Of a stretch of DNA of 33,807 bases, positions 31,405 to 33,807 are shown piece after piece. A program made the translations under genes and the position numbers. This stretch comes from Thermoplasmata archaeon. Its GTDB lineage: Archaea; Thermoplasmatota; E2; DHVEG-1. The DNA lies in NCBI GenBank assembly GCA_020054475.1, contig JAHWGJ010000020.1, forward strand, positions 1 to 33,807. The letters are read 5' to 3'. How positions within the stretch are numbered: position 1 is the stretch's first letter; every line of letters begins with the position of its first letter. The notes under the pieces were generated by a model. That model did not search any database and had not been told where the DNA came from. It saw only the letters and a list, made by a program, of their open reading frames with translations.

Positions 31405-32693
31405 TTTATTAAACTGAAATCTTCAATTCTTTTCTGATATAATCTATTTTTTATTATTGCACTATTCTTTATCCAGCGATTAATTGAAATATCAAGAAAT
31501 TTTGATGCTGAAAAAAGAGCTTCTTTTAAGGTTTCAAATTTTTGATATCTTTGTCTTAATGCTTCTCTAACGCTTTCTCTAACATTCCAAACACCAATAG
31601 GCATAATATATCCGGGATGTGCTTCTCTCAAAATAGCAATTCCTGCTTGACGTTTTTCTTTATTTAACAATTCATTCACTGCAAGTCTTGCTGCATAATA
31701 ACATCCCCCTATTTCAGCATAAGTATTTCTTCCATTATTAAATTCATAGCTATTAAAAATTGTAATTCCTCTACTGTAGGGATTCCAAGTAGTATTTGGA
31801 TACCACGCCTCAATTAGTTCATATTCCCATTCATTTGGTAGCATTAAAATTATCCATCTATTATCAAATTGATTTAATTGATATATTCTGAATTCATTAA
31901 TAAAAGGGTAACTTTTTGTTTTTTTTATCATTTCTTTTCCAATAAGTGAATCTACAGCAGTAATACTCCATCTTGTTGGAACAAATTTTCTATATTTTTT
32001 TATACCGAATGCCCCTACACTAAAAGCACGTTGAATCTTTGAAATTTTTACTCCATTTTTATATAAATTTAAAACTGCTTTCCTAGATTTTAAATCTGTA
32101 TCATAGAATGCTTTTTCCATTTGTTGATCATATTTAGTATTTGTAATATCAAGTTTTTTTATTGGTGCGGAAGGTCCATGAGGTTGTACTTCATCATAAA
32201 ATAATATATTACCTCGTGGTTTTTTTTCAAATATTGCTTCAGAAAAAACACTATTTTTTGAAAGAGCTAGTTCTCTTGTATATTCTACAATTTTATTTTT
32301 ATTTTCAACATCGAAAACATCTACATTATATTTACCTCTGATAAGTAATGAACGGAAATCTACAATATCATCAATACTTTTATCTAACCATAATTCTGGA
32401 GTATCGATAATTGAGGTATCCCCCATTATTGGAGGTATCATCGGACCAATTGTTATTTTTGGATACCCATATCTACCTATGAATATACTTGGTGGTGAGG
32501 AACCACCTATATTTAATTTATTTATAATTGGATGAATCTTTTCTTTTGAATGATATTTAATTATTATTGGGCAACGAGATTTGCCACATAATAGTTTAGT
32601 ACCACGGCATAAACCACATAAACCAATAGAATTTCTTTTATGATTTAAGAAGAATTTTTGTTGTGGAGTATGATATGGTTTTTTATTTTTCAA
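31401..32693 (-). CDS. nreA: Archaeal DNA repair protein NreA
   Basis: This is a 430-residue protein of the Nre family. The N-terminal zinc-binding region has C26, C29, C36 and C41 (LCGLCRGTKLLCGKSRC). Family blocks include GSSPPSIFIGRYGYPKI, GPMIPP, FSVGAFGIKKYRKFVPTRWS and REAHPGYIMPIGVWNVRE. The C-terminal QKRIEDFS (420-427) fits a PCNA-interacting PIP box, Q-x-x-I-x-x-F. In Haloferax volcanii NreA works with PCNA and UvrABC against mitomycin C damage. It overlaps the radical SAM gene. The upstream gap to the cyclophilin gene holds promoters for both directions. Confidence 0.94.
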   Translation of the reverse strand: MKNKKPYHTPQQKFFLNHKRNSIGLCGLCRGTKLLCGKSRCPIIIKYHSKEKIHPIINKLNIGGSSPPSIFIGRYGYPKITIGPMIPPIMGDTSIIDTPELWLDKSIDDIVDFRSLLIRGKYNVDVFDVENKNKIVEYTRELALSKNSVFSEAIFEKKPRGNILFYDEVQPHGPSAPIKKLDITNTKYDQQMEKAFYDTDLKSRKAVLNLYKNGVKISKIQRAFSVGAFGIKKYRKFVPTRWSITAVDSLIGKEMIKKTKSYPFINEFRIYQLNQFDNRWIILMLPNEWEYELIEAWYPNTTWNPYSRGITIFNSYEFNNGRNTYAEIGGCYYAARLAVNELLNKEKRQAGIAILREAHPGYIMPIGVWNVRESVREALRQRYQKFETLKEALFSASKFLDISINRWIKNSAIIKNRLYQKRIEDFSLIK

Positions 32694-32814
32694 CAGTATA
32701 ATATATTGAATTTTATTTTATATAATTCATTATTAGTTAGTTTAAAGTATTCTTAAAATTAGTTAATTCTATTTTCAAAATACTTATTTATAAGATATTA
32801 TATGTCATTCTATT
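32694..32814. promoter_or_regulatory. Divergent promoter region, nreA / cyclophilin
   Basis: In this 121-bp gap, ACTTATTTATAAGA (about 32781-32794) is a TATA-like element for the plus-strand cyclophilin, leaving a short leader. On the minus strand TATATAAAAT (about 32717-32726) could serve nreA. No other structure is seen. Confidence 0.45.
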
Positions 32815-33480
32815 ATGGCAGCAAAAAAGAAAAATGTCAATAGGAAAAGATCTAGACCTGTCGAACCGAAAAATTCTTTTTTAAATTTTAAAATAATCGG
32901 AATTATAGCAATAATTGCAATAATTATTATTTCTGTCTATTTTATATTTATCAGTTTTGATTCTAACGACAACGATAACAATGATCAAAATCCAATTGCA
33001 ATTATTGATACAAACAAGGGAATAATAGAAGTAGAATTATTCAAAGATATAGTTCCAAATACATGTGAAAATTTTATAAAACTTGCAAATGATGGTTTTT
33101 ATGATGGCTTGATTTTTCACAGAATATCCGATAATTTTATGATTCAAGGTGGATTTATGTATCCTGATGGTTCCACAAAACAAAGTCCATATGGAACTAT
33201 TGATTTAGAAATAAATCCAGATGTGAGACATTTAGACGGCGCTATTTCAATGGGTCGGACAAATGATCCGAATAGTGCTACAAGTCAATTTTTTATTTGT
33301 GATGGATCACAACCAGCTCTAGATGATTCATATGCAGTATTTGGTGTAACAATCAATGGAATGGATGTTGTAAGAGATATTGCTGATGATACACATGATC
33401 AAAGTTTAGAGCCAAACCCTGGTGGAGGAAGACCACTTGAAGATATTATAATCAATAGTATAACTATTGAATATCAATAA
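32815..33480 (+). CDS. Membrane-anchored cyclophilin-type peptidyl-prolyl isomerase
   Basis: This is a 221-residue protein. A basic N-terminus ([13 protein letters not shown]) precedes one transmembrane helix at about 26-47. A D/N-rich linker (NDNDNNDQN) then leads to a cyclophilin domain at about 60-221. Domain motifs are [13 protein letters not shown] (catalytic Arg in FHR), then [20 protein letters not shown] and [14 protein letters not shown]. The positive-inside rule places the domain outside the cytoplasm, where it could help fold secreted or surface proteins. A second cyclophilin gene without an anchor starts 24 bases downstream. The usual Trp of cyclosporin-binding forms is not present in the compact domain. 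Confidence 0.92.
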   Translation: MAAKKKNVNRKRSRPVEPKNSFLNFKIIGIIAIIAIIIISVYFIFISFDSNDNDNNDQNPIAIIDTNKGIIEVELFKDIVPNTCENFIKLANDGFYDGLIFHRISDNFMIQGGFMYPDGSTKQSPYGTIDLEINPDVRHLDGAISMGRTNDPNSATSQFFICDGSQPALDDSYAVFGVTINGMDVVRDIADDTHDQSLEPNPGGGRPLEDIIINSITIEYQ

Positions 33481-33503
33481 AAAAAAATGGAGAGAAAAAT
33501 AAT

Positions 33504-33807
33504 ATGGAATATGCAAATTTTGAAACAAATCTAGGAAACTTTAAAGTAACATTATTTTCAGATAAATCCCCAATAACTGTTGGAAATTTTTTAAAATTAG
33601 TAAATGAAGGTTTCTATGACAATCTTATATTTCACCGAGTCATACCAAAATTTATGATACAAGGTGGATGCCCCCAGGGAACTGGTAGAGGTGGCCCAGG
33701 ATATTCAATAAAAGATGAGTTTAATCCAAGTTTAAAACATGATTCTATCGGCATCCTATCAATGGCGAATGCAGGTCCAAACACAGGAGGGTCTCAATTT
33801 TTTATTA
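33504..33807 (+). CDS. Cytosolic cyclophilin-type peptidyl-prolyl isomerase, 3' truncated by window
   Basis: The reading frame from the ATG at 33504 runs off the window end after about 101 codons. It starts [20 protein letters not shown], then has [31 protein letters not shown] and [20 protein letters not shown], the core of a compact cyclophilin. No signal or membrane segment precedes the domain, so it should be cytoplasmic. GGAGAG stands about ten bases before the ATG. It is the tandem neighbour of the membrane-anchored form and probably shares its transcript. Confidence 0.92.
   Translation, partial: MEYANFETNLGNFKVTLFSDKSPITVGNFLKLVNEGFYDNLIFHRVIPKFMIQGGCPQGTGRGGPGYSIKDEFNPSLKHDSIGILSMANAGPNTGGSQFFI

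Overview
The window is AT-rich archaeal chromosome, most likely from a euryarchaeal lineage. Evidence for Archaea: the 16S rRNA begins with the archaeal 5' sequence, the pre-16S processing stem carries a bulge-helix-bulge motif, and there is a C/D-box guide RNA. The window also encodes ribosomal proteins S17e and S3Ae, prefoldin beta, Mre11/Rad50, archaeal-type riboflavin synthase and FAD synthetase, endonuclease Q, NreA and a Haloferax-type arvABC (oapABC) cluster. DNA gyrase plus the arv genes point to Euryarchaeota. Very low GC and a gingipain-like C25 peptidase would suit a sediment Thermoplasmata-type group such as Marine Benthic Group D, but that placement is inference only. There are no transposons, CRISPR arrays or prophage signs.

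Layout. Positions 1-4670 hold a minus-strand rRNA operon read as promoter (about 4657-4670), structured leader, 16S, tRNA-Ala(UGC) and 23S; the 23S 3' end lies outside the window. Positions 4820-8590 hold a small zinc-ribbon ORF, tRNA-Leu(UAG), a UPF0200 P-loop protein, purS-purL, and an unannotated C/D-box sRNA in the purL 3' gap. Positions 8658-10363 (minus) hold endonuclease Q followed by a free-methionine-sulfoxide-reductase-like GAF protein. Positions 10629-14998 hold gyrB-gyrA, facing a large membrane-anchored C25 peptidase (15001-17853, minus). Next come prefoldin beta with a two-TM protein, and a convergent uppS.

Positions 19844-22161 hold S17e (hidden by a CTG start) followed by ribB-ribL-ribC-ribH, a compact run from DHBP to lumazine, riboflavin and FAD. 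Facing it is arvA-arvB-arvC (minus), with a divergent coiled-coil gene. Positions 24895-29523 (minus) hold an apparent operon of CoA-disulfide-reductase-like flavoprotein, mre11 and rad50. Then come S3Ae with a long Lys/Glu tail, an nreA-radical SAM pair overlapping by 4 bp (minus), and two tandem cyclophilins, one membrane-anchored and one cytosolic and cut by the window end.

The genes group into translation and RNA modification (rRNA, tRNAs, S17e, S3Ae, C/D sRNA), cofactor and purine synthesis (rib, pur), genome maintenance (gyrase, EndoQ, Mre11-Rad50, NreA) and cell-surface biology (C25 peptidase, UppS, arvABC, anchored cyclophilin). The least explained items are the C/D sRNA, the CTG-started S17e, the coiled-coil neighbour of arvA, and the pairing of redox enzymes with DNA-repair genes in two apparent operons.
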